Shown here one piece after another: positions 37,317-45,538 of a stretch of DNA of 64,000 bases (position 1 is its first letter; every line of letters starts with the position of its first letter). This DNA is from JBGPTF01 sp041490445 (GTDB lineage: Bacteria; Acidobacteriota; Terriglobia; Acidiferrales; UBA7541). The DNA lies in assembly GCA_041490445.1 (NCBI GenBank), contig JBGPTF010000011.1:97232-161231 (forward strand), given 5' to 3'. The notes under the pieces were generated by a model, which was not told the DNA's origin, made no database searches, and worked only from the letters and a program-made list of their open reading frames with translations. The position numbers were made by a program, and so were the translations under genes.

Positions 37317-37652
37317 TCAGACTTCCTCGGAACAGCGCCTCACTTCTTCCCCCATCTTTCCTATCAGAGTCAGCGCCACCATCTTCTGATCGGCAAGAAA
37401 CGACCAGAGTGGATGATCAAACGTCGCCGGGCGATTGTGTTCAAGGTAGAAGTGGGAGAACCAAGCGAGCGTATAAGGGACCACCAGAGCGGCAAGCGCC
37501 AGCCACGGCCTGCGAAGCAAGATCGTGAGGAGCAGCAGCGTCCACCCCGCCAATGTTCCGGTAACATGAATCATGCGCGTGCGCGGATCGCGATGCGCCG
37601 AGACGTAATAAGGCCAGAACTCGGAGAATCCCTTTGGTGCTTCCACCATCAT
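37317..37652 (-). CDS. Mpo1-like (DUF962/YGL010w) membrane protein
   Basis: 111 residues. FWPYYVSAHRDPRTRMIHVTG and later FSHFYLEHNRPATFDHPLWS carry the conserved histidines of the family; the yeast member Mpo1 is an iron-dependent dioxygenase acting on 2-hydroxy fatty acids. Two helices lie between these motifs. The frame is open for 237 nt upstream, but family similarity begins at the ATG pair 37652/37649. It converges with the preceding gene (21-nt gap). Confidence 0.8.
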   Translation of the reverse strand: MMVEAPKGFSEFWPYYVSAHRDPRTRMIHVTGTLAGWTLLLLTILLRRPWLALAALVVPYTLAWFSHFYLEHNRPATFDHPLWSFLADQKMVALTLIGKMGEEVRRCSEEV

Positions 37653-37767
37653 CTCACCAGGCCGGGCGGATTCTACCGCAACCAGCCTTGTAATGCTGCA
37701 AATGAGGAGCCAGTATTCAGGCTGATGACGAAGTCCCGGACACTGGCGCCCAAAAAAGAAGAAGCGG

Positions 37768-39165
37768 CTACTGAAGCTTTTCCACTTTCCCGGCGACGAT
37801 TGCCGGCTTGCCGCTCGCGTGGTCGAGAAGCACGAGCCCGACAACGCGCAGCGGTATCGCTTGCGCCCCGCTGAGACCCGAAAGCCCACTGAGGTTGATG
37901 AACCGCGTCTGATTGGACGTGAGCACCCTGACCGGGCCGCCGAACAGCGTTCCGGCGAGCGAGAGGCCGTTTAGACTGAAGCTGCCGACGTTGCCCGTCT
38001 GGACGACCGTGCTTCCGGGGACCCACCCGCCTTCGATCCCTTGCCATTGCAGTACGACCCGCTTTACGGTCATTACGGGCGGGTTTGACGAGCTGAGCGC
38101 GCCGCCGACGGCGACCCGCTGCCCGCGCACCAGGCTGCTCCGGTTGAAGAGGAAGACGCTGATGGGCAGGCGGAGGTAGCGGATCTGATATAGCTCGTTG
38201 CCGGTGAGATTGAGCGTGTCAATCTGTCCGATCGGCGCGCCGGAAAGATCCGGCAGCTCCGTGCGCACAAACACATCCATTTGATTCGCCGATCCGGGAG
38301 AAGGCCGGACATCGGTAATCAAGCCGCCGAGGACGAAGCGCTCCTTGGAAACGATTTGAACTTCGTCGGCCTTGATGTTGAGAGTGGCGCGATCGAGGCT
38401 TCCGGAGACATCCACGATCGTGTTGGTGTCCAGGTCGTTCAGCGAGCCGCCATTTTCGAAATCTGTCTGGTTGTTTGTCGTCACCGTAAATTGACGGCCA
38501 CGGGGGCCCTGAATGACAAAGGTGCCGCCGGCTGCGTTCACACTTACGACGCCGGCGCGCAAATCGTCAATCGAGGCGTCCGGCGCATCCGGCGCAATCG
38601 CCTTGATCCGGAACGTGGGGTTAACGTCTCCGGTGATCTGCCCGTTCTGGATGACGAGCGAATCACCGATGCGAAGATCGATCAGCAGGCCCACCAGATC
38701 GTTCTGACTCAACACCAGCGGCTGAGCCAGCGTCACGGTCACCGACGACTGCAGGAGATTGCCATTGATCGTGTTGACGACCGGGGGGTTCGCCGCGGTG
38801 TCGATGAAACTAATCACCGGCGAAGAAAGCGTGATGTTCACCTTGTTGTAGGTGCCCGCCGGAACCGCGTTCAGGTCCAGTAGTGTGTTCAAACCGTTGA
38901 GCCGGGAAAAGTCCACCGTCTGTTGCGCGGTGAGCAGGTTGGCGGTGGTAATGCCGTCCGAAAGGGTCAGGCCCGTCACGTTGATTTTGAAGCCCACGAC
39001 TTGCGGCAAAGAGGGATTGTCGGTGGCCAGCGAAAAGACGTTGCCCATCGGCTGCGGGCTGCCCCCACCCCCGACTCCGGAGGAGGACGTCTGGCCGCTG
39101 CAACCGCTCATCGCACCTACGAGTGCCATGGTCACGAGCGCGCGGAAGATTTTCTGATTCCACAT
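37768..39165 (-). CDS. DUF4382/DUF5666-type lipoprotein
   Basis: 465 residues. The signal peptide ends in a lipobox (LVGAMSGC), followed by a Ser/Gly-rich linker. Residues from about 40 to 200 look like a DUF4382 domain (VVGFKINVTGLTLSDG, LLDLNAVPAGTYNKVNITL). The remainder contains beta-strand repeats of the DUF5666 kind (GVVSVNAAGGTFVIQG, VDVSGSLDRATL). It would be anchored in the membrane on the outside; function unknown. The ATG at 39165 has AAGGAG 7 nt upstream, so the longer frame was not used. Confidence 0.75.
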   Translation of the reverse strand: MWNQKIFRALVTMALVGAMSGCSGQTSSSGVGGGGSPQPMGNVFSLATDNPSLPQVVGFKINVTGLTLSDGITTANLLTAQQTVDFSRLNGLNTLLDLNAVPAGTYNKVNITLSSPVISFIDTAANPPVVNTINGNLLQSSVTVTLAQPLVLSQNDLVGLLIDLRIGDSLVIQNGQITGDVNPTFRIKAIAPDAPDASIDDLRAGVVSVNAAGGTFVIQGPRGRQFTVTTNNQTDFENGGSLNDLDTNTIVDVSGSLDRATLNIKADEVQIVSKERFVLGGLITDVRPSPGSANQMDVFVRTELPDLSGAPIGQIDTLNLTGNELYQIRYLRLPISVFLFNRSSLVRGQRVAVGGALSSSNPPVMTVKRVVLQWQGIEGGWVPGSTVVQTGNVGSFSLNGLSLAGTLFGGPVRVLTSNQTRFINLSGLSGLSGAQAIPLRVVGLVLLDHASGKPAIVAGKVEKLQ

Positions 39166-39485
39166 GGGGGTTCTCCTTGACAAATCTTTGTTTGGATTTC
39201 CTGAGGGCGACTCACCCGGTTCATCCCTCTGTGAAATTCAACCCCGGCCTCCCGGAAAAGTTGCGCGGAACGCTTTGCCGGCGGGAGAGGAGGAGTGGAA
39301 GCCCCGACGCGCCGGGTGCACCGGCTGAGATGCCTGTTCTCGCCATGGGGATTGTTTCCTCAAGGGAGAAGACAGCTTTAAGGCGCCCTCTTGCATCGTA
39401 GTAGACTGAAGGCACCGGCCCGGGAAAACATCCCGATGCGCGCAACCAGGGCGCCGCGCCGGGGTTGAGAAACTGAGGAGGAAGC
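39166..39485. other. 320-nt divergent intergenic region
   Basis: This separates two divergent lipoprotein genes. Good ribosome-binding sites are present at both ends (AAGGAG for the minus gene, GAGGAGGAAG for the plus gene). Weak plus-strand promoter-like boxes around 39376-39405 are not convincing. No terminator or structured RNA was seen. Confidence 0.5.
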
Positions 39486-40514
39486 ATGCGCCGATCCACG
39501 ATTCTGCTGGTGGTCTTGACAGCGTGCTTGGCATTTGCCGCCGCCTGCTCGACTGCGCGCAGCGACGAAGCCATCGCCACCGATATTAAAGTCAAAATGT
39601 TTTCGGATCCACAACTGCGGAATACCAATCTTCAAGTGGCAGTCAGCAAAGGTCAGGTCACTCTGACGGGCGCCGTTCCCAGCAACGCTGCGCGGTATGA
39701 GGCGTTCAAGCTGGCGACGCAGAGCCAGGGTGTTTCCAAAGTCAACGATGAGATGACGGTCGAAGTTGCTCAGATAACGCCGGCACCGATGCCTGCACCG
39801 GACCCCACGCCGGCCCCGGCTCGACGAGCGCGCTCCCATGCCGTGAAACAGACAAGGCCGGTGGAAGAGAAGCCAGCCCCGGCTCCGGCAGCGTTGCCTG
39901 TCACGGCTCCTACGCCGGTAGCCGCGCCGGCGCCTCCGCCACCGCCCCCACCTCCGCCGCCTCCCCAGCCGAAGACCGTGGAGTTTCCAGCCGGGTCTAC
40001 GGTGACGGTCCGGATGATCGACGGCGTGGATTCTTCCGTGAATCACGCCGGAGAAGTGTTCGAAGCCTCTCTTGATCAACCGCTTGTTTCGGAGGATCGG
40101 GTGATCGTCCCGAAGGGCGCAAATATTTTCGTGCGACTTGTCAATGCTTCGTCGGCCGGGCACATCTCCGGCCGAAGCGAGCTGCGCCTCGAGCTGGTGA
40201 AGCTTGAGTATCAGGGCAAGTCGTATCCACTCGTGAGCTCAACCTATGAGCAGGCTGGCAGCTCGCGCGGCAAGCGCACCGCAGCGACGGTCGGCGGTGG
40301 CGCGGCGCTCGGCGCGCTGATCGGAGCCATCGCGGGTGGCGGCAAAGGCGCGGCGATCGGCGCCGGCGTTGGCGCGGCCAGCGGCGGCGTATACCAGGGC
40401 GCCACGAAGGGCCAGCAGGTGCGCATCCCGGCGGAAACGAAGCTGGACTTCCGGCTGGAGCAGCCGCTCAGCATCACGTACATGCCGAAGAAGCAGAAGG
40501 CCACTGAAGAGTAA
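39486..40514 (+). CDS. BON-domain lipoprotein with glycine-zipper region
   Basis: 342 residues. The lipobox is AFAAAC (cysteine near 21). A BON domain (about 27-95: IATDIKVKMFSDPQL and VTLTGAVPSN) is followed by a Pro/Ala-rich linker with an uninterrupted poly-Pro run near 155-166. A second beta-rich domain (TVEFPAGSTVTVRMIDGVDS) follows. A glycine zipper (GGGAALGALIGAIAGGGKG, near 281-299) can pack in membranes. It probably links the outer membrane and the periplasm or cell wall. Confidence 0.8.
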   Translation: MRRSTILLVVLTACLAFAAACSTARSDEAIATDIKVKMFSDPQLRNTNLQVAVSKGQVTLTGAVPSNAARYEAFKLATQSQGVSKVNDEMTVEVAQITPAPMPAPDPTPAPARRARSHAVKQTRPVEEKPAPAPAALPVTAPTPVAAPAPPPPPPPPPPPQPKTVEFPAGSTVTVRMIDGVDSSVNHAGEVFEASLDQPLVSEDRVIVPKGANIFVRLVNASSAGHISGRSELRLELVKLEYQGKSYPLVSSTYEQAGSSRGKRTAATVGGGAALGALIGAIAGGGKGAAIGAGVGAASGGVYQGATKGQQVRIPAETKLDFRLEQPLSITYMPKKQKATEE

Positions 40515-40545
40515 GAAACATAACCGGAAACAGTCTCACGATGCT

Positions 40546-40577
40546 GGAGCCGGGCGCTACCCGGCTCCGGCTTTTCT
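40546..40577 (+). terminator. intrinsic terminator after the BON-domain gene
   Basis: GGAGCCGGG (40546-40554) pairs with CCCGGCTCC (40560-40568) around a 5-nt loop, followed by GGCTTTTCTT. Confidence 0.85.
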
Positions 40578-40733
40578 TCGTGTTTGACTCCTCCTCCCTT
40601 CTCGTGCTGCCTATTCGCCTCTGCCTCCGTGTTCATCGGTGGCACCGTTCCATCTCTTCAAACTTGCTTGACTTCCCTGCCCCCGCCAAGTAGAAACGCC
40701 AATTCGCACGGAAAGGACGCCTGGGAGGCTCCG

Positions 40734-42023
40734 ATGAAACTCACTCGCCGTGGTTTGCTGCAATCGGGAGCGGCATCGGTCGCGGTGGCGGCTGCTGCGC
40801 AGGTGACTCGGCCGTTTACAAGCGCGGCGAGCGATCAGGCGGCGCTGCCTCCGGCTTTCGACAAGCTGAAGCCGCTGGGTGATCGAGTGCGGCCCATCAG
40901 CGTCGAGGAGTTTCAGGGCCGCATCGCGCACGCGCAACAATTGATGGCGGAGGCAAAGCGGCAGTTCGCCGCGGTGTACGTCACGCCCGGCACTTCGCTG
41001 TCGTATTACACCGGCATTCGCTGGGGATTGAGCGAACGCATCGTGGCGCTGCTGATCCCGAGGACGGGAGATCCGCTCCTCGTGTGTCCCGCCTTCGAGG
41101 AGGGCCGGCTGCGCGAACTGCTTCATTGGCCCGTCGAGGTGCGCGTGTGGCAGGAGGACGAAAGCCCTTACGGCGTCATGGCCAAGTGGCTGTCCGAGCG
41201 AAACCTTCGCTCCGGCGAGATTGGCGTCGAAGAAACAACGTGCTACGTTTTCTATGATGGTTTGCGGCGCGCCGCGCGCACGCTTGCGTTTGTGAGCGGT
41301 GATTCTATCACCCATGGCTGCCGCAGCGTGAAATCCGATCACGAGCTCGAGTTGATGCGACTGGCCTGCGCGGCCACATTCGATGTGTTCCGCGCCGTCT
41401 TCGCCTCTCTCCGCGAGGGCATGACGCAGTTCGATGTGGCGGCGCTCGTCTCCCGCGGGTTTTCGCGAATGGGCTTGCAGGGCGGCGCGCTCGTGCTGTT
41501 CGGCGAATGGGCGGCGCTGCCGCACGGCACGCGCCAGCCGCAGAAATTGGCTGAGAAACAGATCGTGTTGATCGACGGCGGATGCACGGTGGAGGGCTAC
41601 GAATCGGATGTGACCCGCTGCTCGTTGCTGGGCAAGCCGCCGGACAAGCTGCGGCGCACGTTCGACATCCTGCGGAAGTCGCAGGATGCGGCTCTGGCCG
41701 CGGCCGTGGCGGGCCGTCTTTCCGGCTCCGTGGACGATGCCGCGCGGAGGGTCGTCGCCAACGCGGGCTTCGGCCCGGATTACAAATTCTTCGCGCATCG
41801 TCTTGGCCACGGCATCGGCCTCGACGGGCACGAATGGCCATACCTCGTTCGAGGCAGCAAGACGGTGTTGCTGCCCCGCATGACATTCTCGAACGAACCG
41901 GGAATTTACATCCGCGGCGATTACGGCATGCGCCTCGAGGACGACATGGTGATCGCGGAAAGCGGCGCCGCGCACCTGCTGACGCCGGGCTTCAGCCCGT
42001 CGCTCGAAAACCCCCTCGGGTAG
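40734..42023 (+). CDS. Tat-exported M24-family (Xaa-Pro-type) peptidase
   Basis: 429 residues. The N terminus is a twin-arginine signal (TRRGLLQSG) with a hydrophobic stretch to about residue 35. The pita-bread domain keeps all five expected metal ligands: two Asp in IDGGCTVEGYESDVTR, His in RLGHGIGLDGHEW, Glu in FSNEPGIY and Glu in MRLEDDMVI. It would be a two-metal peptidase folded in the cytoplasm and then exported, probably cleaving peptides with proline. The ATG at 40734 follows GGGAGG; the longer frame upstream lacks sense. Confidence 0.85.
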   Translation: MKLTRRGLLQSGAASVAVAAAAQVTRPFTSAASDQAALPPAFDKLKPLGDRVRPISVEEFQGRIAHAQQLMAEAKRQFAAVYVTPGTSLSYYTGIRWGLSERIVALLIPRTGDPLLVCPAFEEGRLRELLHWPVEVRVWQEDESPYGVMAKWLSERNLRSGEIGVEETTCYVFYDGLRRAARTLAFVSGDSITHGCRSVKSDHELELMRLACAATFDVFRAVFASLREGMTQFDVAALVSRGFSRMGLQGGALVLFGEWAALPHGTRQPQKLAEKQIVLIDGGCTVEGYESDVTRCSLLGKPPDKLRRTFDILRKSQDAALAAAVAGRLSGSVDDAARRVVANAGFGPDYKFFAHRLGHGIGLDGHEWPYLVRGSKTVLLPRMTFSNEPGIYIRGDYGMRLEDDMVIAESGAAHLLTPGFSPSLENPLG

Positions 42024-42039
42024 CGAGTCGGGACGGACT

Positions 42040-43059
42040 TCAGGCCTGCCCACCGATGGCCGCGCGGGAGTCTCCATCGACGGCGAGCCGCGATTGCTTC
42101 GCGCAGAACTCCACGAGCCTTGCTTCCGCCCAAAAACGCTCCTCGCCGCCCTCGCGGGAAACGAATGCACAGTGCCCGCCGTGTTGCGGGGAGACAACCG
42201 TGATCTTGTCATTCGTCCGCAGGGCTGATGTGAGAAACCCTTCGTAGGGAACCATGGGATCGTCCTGCGCGGTGACAATGAGCGACGGCACGCAAATCTG
42301 TGCGATCACGCGGCTGGCGCTCGAGCGGGCGTAGTAATCCGCGGCGTCGCGAAACCCGCAATGGGGCGCGGTGAAAACGTCATCGAATTCCCAGATGCTC
42401 CCTACTTGCTCGAGGCCGTTTAACGGATACCGCTCCGGGAACAGTTGCGCCTTCCGCCTCATCCGGCGTTTCAAACGGATGACGAAATACTGCTCGTAGA
42501 TCCAATTCCGCGGCTTGCCGATGGCTGCGGCGCAAGCTGCCAGCTCGAGCGAAGGGCAGACCGCGACCACGGCGCGCAGTTGCGCCGGCGCCGCATCGCC
42601 GAGCTCGCCCGCCATTTTCAGAACCAGATTGCCGCCCATCGAGAAGCCGCCGGCGCAGATCGCGGGCAGGCCGTCGCGCTCGATCAATTCGCGCACGACG
42701 GCGCCCACGTCGCCGCTCAGGCCGGAATTGTAGAGCGTCGGTGTGAGCTGCTCGGTGCCGCCGCAATTCCGCTGGTTCATCCGCACCACATTGAAGCCAC
42801 GGTGAATGGCTTTTTCGGCGGTGCCCAGCATGTAGCCCGAATCGCTCGAGCCTTCGAGGCCGTGGATGAGCACGAGTGTGGGGTGCCGCTTCGGCTCCGT
42901 CTGCCAGTGGCACCGCACCAGAATTCTTGTGCCGGGCTCGACTTCGAAGAGGCGATCTTCCGCTGGTTTGAGATGGGGAAACTTCCGGCGCCACAACGAC
43001 GCCGCAATCGTCATCAGGTCGGGATTCCGCAGCAGTGGATGGGGCTCGAATGCACGCAC
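42040..43059 (-). CDS. YheT-like alpha/beta hydrolase
   Basis: 339 residues. FEPHPLLRNPDLMTI at the N terminus and LIHGLEGSSDSGYM are typical of the YheT/ABHD family. The nucleophile is Ser in GGFSMGGNLVLK, the acid Asp in TAQDDPMVP, and the base His in SPQHGGHCAF. Substrates of bacterial YheT are not established; esterase activity is likely. It ends 16 nt from the M24 gene in convergent orientation. Confidence 0.85.
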   Translation of the reverse strand: MRAFEPHPLLRNPDLMTIAASLWRRKFPHLKPAEDRLFEVEPGTRILVRCHWQTEPKRHPTLVLIHGLEGSSDSGYMLGTAEKAIHRGFNVVRMNQRNCGGTEQLTPTLYNSGLSGDVGAVVRELIERDGLPAICAGGFSMGGNLVLKMAGELGDAAPAQLRAVVAVCPSLELAACAAAIGKPRNWIYEQYFVIRLKRRMRRKAQLFPERYPLNGLEQVGSIWEFDDVFTAPHCGFRDAADYYARSSASRVIAQICVPSLIVTAQDDPMVPYEGFLTSALRTNDKITVVSPQHGGHCAFVSREGGEERFWAEARLVEFCAKQSRLAVDGDSRAAIGGQA

Positions 43060-43163
43060 AAATCGAATCTACAGTAGCGCCTCGCTCCGGCGCAACCTGC
43101 ACTGGCCGTGCGCCAGGCTACCACGCGATGGCCTGCCATCTCTTTCAGGGGGCGGAGAGAGCA

Positions 43164-43280
43164 GCGGTCGAGGAGGGCGCGGAGGCGGGCGTAGCCGGCG
43201 CGACTGACGGCAAGCTGTTTCCCGTTGGAGAGAACAGCCACGTGGCTATCTTTCGCGTAGGGCTCGACCTTCACGATCCG
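43164..43280 (-). pseudogene. remnant of a LytTR DNA-binding domain
   Basis: A short stretch reading RIVKVEPYAKDSHVAVLSNG and then KQLAVSRAGYARLRALL resembles the last strands and helix of LytTR domains (family pattern: I-x-x-V-x-P-Y, then LSR-x-Y-x-x-L). The N-terminal half of the domain and any receiver domain are missing. It lies within a longer open frame (43014-43385) that overlaps the hydrolase start, so a small intact protein is also possible. Confidence 0.35.
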
Positions 43281-43352
43281 CTCGCGGGGGAAATCAGGGC
43301 ATTCCCAGTTGGACGCGGCCTCTTTCAGGCTCCAGGCCGCTGAGAAGCAACC

Positions 43353-43381
43353 TTGATTTTGCCCGCTCGGACGAATAGAAT
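43353..43381 (+). promoter_or_regulatory. promoter of guaB
   Basis: TTGATT (43353-43358) and TAGAAT (43376-43381) are 17 nt apart. Transcription would begin near 43388, giving a leader of about 96 nt that contains the terminator-like hairpin at 43427. Confidence 0.65.
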
Positions 43382-43426
43382 GCACGTTTTACCTATGAAG
43401 GTCCGCGCTCACAATTAGCGCCCCAT

Positions 43427-43457
43427 GCAGCCCGCTACGGCGGGCTGCGGTGTTTTT
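43427..43457 (+). terminator. terminator-like hairpin in the guaB leader
   Basis: A perfect 9-bp stem (GCAGCCCGC at 43427-43435, GCGGGCTGC at 43440-43448) with a TACG loop is followed by GGTGTTTTT. It lies between the guaB promoter and its start codon, so it is a good candidate attenuator. No purine riboswitch aptamer was recognised in the about 40 nt before it. Confidence 0.65.
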
Positions 43458-43483
43458 GGGGCCTTTCACACAACGGAGACTCG

Positions 43484-44944
43484 ATGATTGATGGCGCCAT
43501 TCCCGAAGCGTTGACATTTGACGACGTACTGCTGGTGCCGGGGAAATCCTCGGTGCTGCCCACCGAAGTGGACACGCGCACCTGCCTGACGCGCAAGATC
43601 GCGCTGAACATCCCCGTGGTCGCCGCGGCGATGGACACGGTGACGGAATCTCGCCTGGCGATTGCGATTTCGCGGCAGGGAGGCCTCGGCTTCATCCACC
43701 GCAACATGACGATCGCGCGCCAGGCCGAAGAAGTGGACAAAGTGAAGCGCTCGGAAAGCGGCATGATCGTGGACCCGGTGACGATTTCGCCCGAAGCCCC
43801 GCTGCATCGCGCCCTCGAGATCATGACCAAGTACAAAGTTTCGGGCCTGCCGGTCACGCGCGGGCCGCGCCTGGTCGGGATTCTGACGAACCGCGACATC
43901 CGCTTCGAGCGGAACCTGGAGCAGCCGGTGAGCGCGGTGATGACGAAGGAAAACCTCGTTACCGTGCCGGTGGGCACCACGCTCGAAGAAGCGGAAAAGA
44001 TTTTGCAGAAGCACCGCATCGAGAAGCTGCTCGTCGTCGACAAAGACTTCAACCTGAAGGGTCTGATCACCGTCAAAGACATCCAGAAAAAACTGGAATA
44101 TCCGCGCGCGGCCAAGGACGATCACGGCCGCCTGCGTGTGGGCGCGGCGATCGGCGCCACCGGCGATTTTCTGGAACGGGCGCAGGAACTGGCGAAGGCG
44201 AAGGTGGACATGGTGGCGATTGACACCGCACACGGCCATTCCGCGCGCGTGATGGAAGCCATCAAGGAAGTAAAGCATCGGCTGCCCGAAATGCAGTTGA
44301 CGGCCGGCAATGTGGCTACGTTCGATGGGGCGCGCGACTTGATCGCCCTCGGCATCGACGGCCTGAAAGTAGGTATCGGGCCCGGCTCGATTTGCACGAC
44401 GCGGGTCGTCACCGGCGCCGGCGTTCCGCAAATTACGGCGCTGATCGAAGCTTCGCGCGCGGCAAAGGGCACCGGCATACCCATCATCGCCGACGGCGGT
44501 GTGAAGTTTTCCGGCGACATCACCAAGGCGCTCGCCGCCGGCGCTTCCGCGGTGATGATCGGCGGGCTTTTCGCCGGCACCGAAGAATCACCCGGCGAGA
44601 CGATTCTCTACCAGGGCCGCACGTTCAAGTCCTACCGCGGCATGGGGTCCCTCGGCGCGATGGAGGCAGGCTCCGCCGATCGCTACGCGCAGGACACCGC
44701 CGAACGAGGCAAGTCCGTGCCGGAAGGGATTGAGGGGCAGGTGCCGTACAAGGGCCCGCTCGGCGGCCTGGTCGAGCAGCTTGTCGGCGGCCTGCGCAGC
44801 GGGATGGGCTACTGCGGCGTCTCCAACATCCGCGAATTGCAGGAACGGAGCCGCTTCATCCGCATCACGTCCGCCGGGCTGCGCGAGAGCCACGTCCACG
44901 ATGTGATCATCACGCGCGAGGCGCCCAACTACCGGCTGGAATAA
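43484..44944 (+). CDS. guaB: IMP dehydrogenase
   Basis: 486 residues. The TIM-barrel catalytic domain is interrupted by a pair of CBS domains (about 95-205). The catalytic cysteine lies in GPGSICTTRVVTGAG, IADGGVKFSGD binds IMP, and the mobile flap is YRGMGSLGAM. It oxidises IMP to XMP with NAD+, the committed step to GMP. It is monocistronic by its own promoter. The start at 43484 has a GGAGA upstream. Confidence 0.97.
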   Translation: MIDGAIPEALTFDDVLLVPGKSSVLPTEVDTRTCLTRKIALNIPVVAAAMDTVTESRLAIAISRQGGLGFIHRNMTIARQAEEVDKVKRSESGMIVDPVTISPEAPLHRALEIMTKYKVSGLPVTRGPRLVGILTNRDIRFERNLEQPVSAVMTKENLVTVPVGTTLEEAEKILQKHRIEKLLVVDKDFNLKGLITVKDIQKKLEYPRAAKDDHGRLRVGAAIGATGDFLERAQELAKAKVDMVAIDTAHGHSARVMEAIKEVKHRLPEMQLTAGNVATFDGARDLIALGIDGLKVGIGPGSICTTRVVTGAGVPQITALIEASRAAKGTGIPIIADGGVKFSGDITKALAAGASAVMIGGLFAGTEESPGETILYQGRTFKSYRGMGSLGAMEAGSADRYAQDTAERGKSVPEGIEGQVPYKGPLGGLVEQLVGGLRSGMGYCGVSNIRELQERSRFIRITSAGLRESHVHDVIITREAPNYRLE

Positions 44945-45010
44945 TGCGGCGCCGAGAACGCGTGCCAAATCGCGCCGAGTTCAGCCGCCCTGCGGAGCGG
45001 CTGCGCTGAG

Positions 45011-45538
45011 ATGCGCTGGCTCCGTCATCGCTGGCCGGTCATCGTCTGGGCGGCGGCAATCTGGATGTTCTCCACGAGCTGGTTTTCGGCGGAGCATCTT
45101 GCGCCGTTCCTCGTCGCCGTCCTCCACTCCCTCTTTCCGCATGCATCGGATCACGGCATTGGCCAGTTGCATCTTGCCATCCGCAAGTCCGCGCATCTGG
45201 TGGAATATTCCATCTTTAGCCTGTTGGTTTTGCGTGCCCTTCGCGGTGAGCGGCGCGAATGACATGTCCGGTGGGCCGTCGCCGCCGTGGCGATTGCCGC
45301 CGGCTACGCGGCAACGGACGAACTTCACCAGGCCTTCTTGCCCAGCCGCAGCGCTTCGATGAGCGATGTGCTACTCGACACAACCGGGGCCACCCTGGCG
45401 CAGCTTTGGATCGCGTGGCGGACGCACCGAAACGGAGACACCCTTCGCGGGGGCAAGTCAAGCGCAACGCAACTGCACGGCGAAACGTCCATCAGCCTTC
45501 CGGTGGCTCGCGATACAGAAGATCAGGAGGAGAGATGA
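45011..45538 (+). pseudogene. VanZ-like membrane protein gene interrupted by an in-frame TGA
   Basis: The 5' part (45011-45262) encodes helices and the VanZ-type segment IRKSAHLVEYSIFSLLVLRAL. A TGA at 45260-45262 then ends the frame. The same frame continues after it with HVRWAVAAVAIAAGYAATDELHQAFLP split over the join and SRSASMSDVLLDTTGATLAQL, which is the expected rest of a VanZ-like protein. A single base change from TGG (Trp) to TGA explains it. The end overlaps the M61 start (ATGA), so the two were once translationally coupled. Sequencing error is an alternative. Confidence 0.75.
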
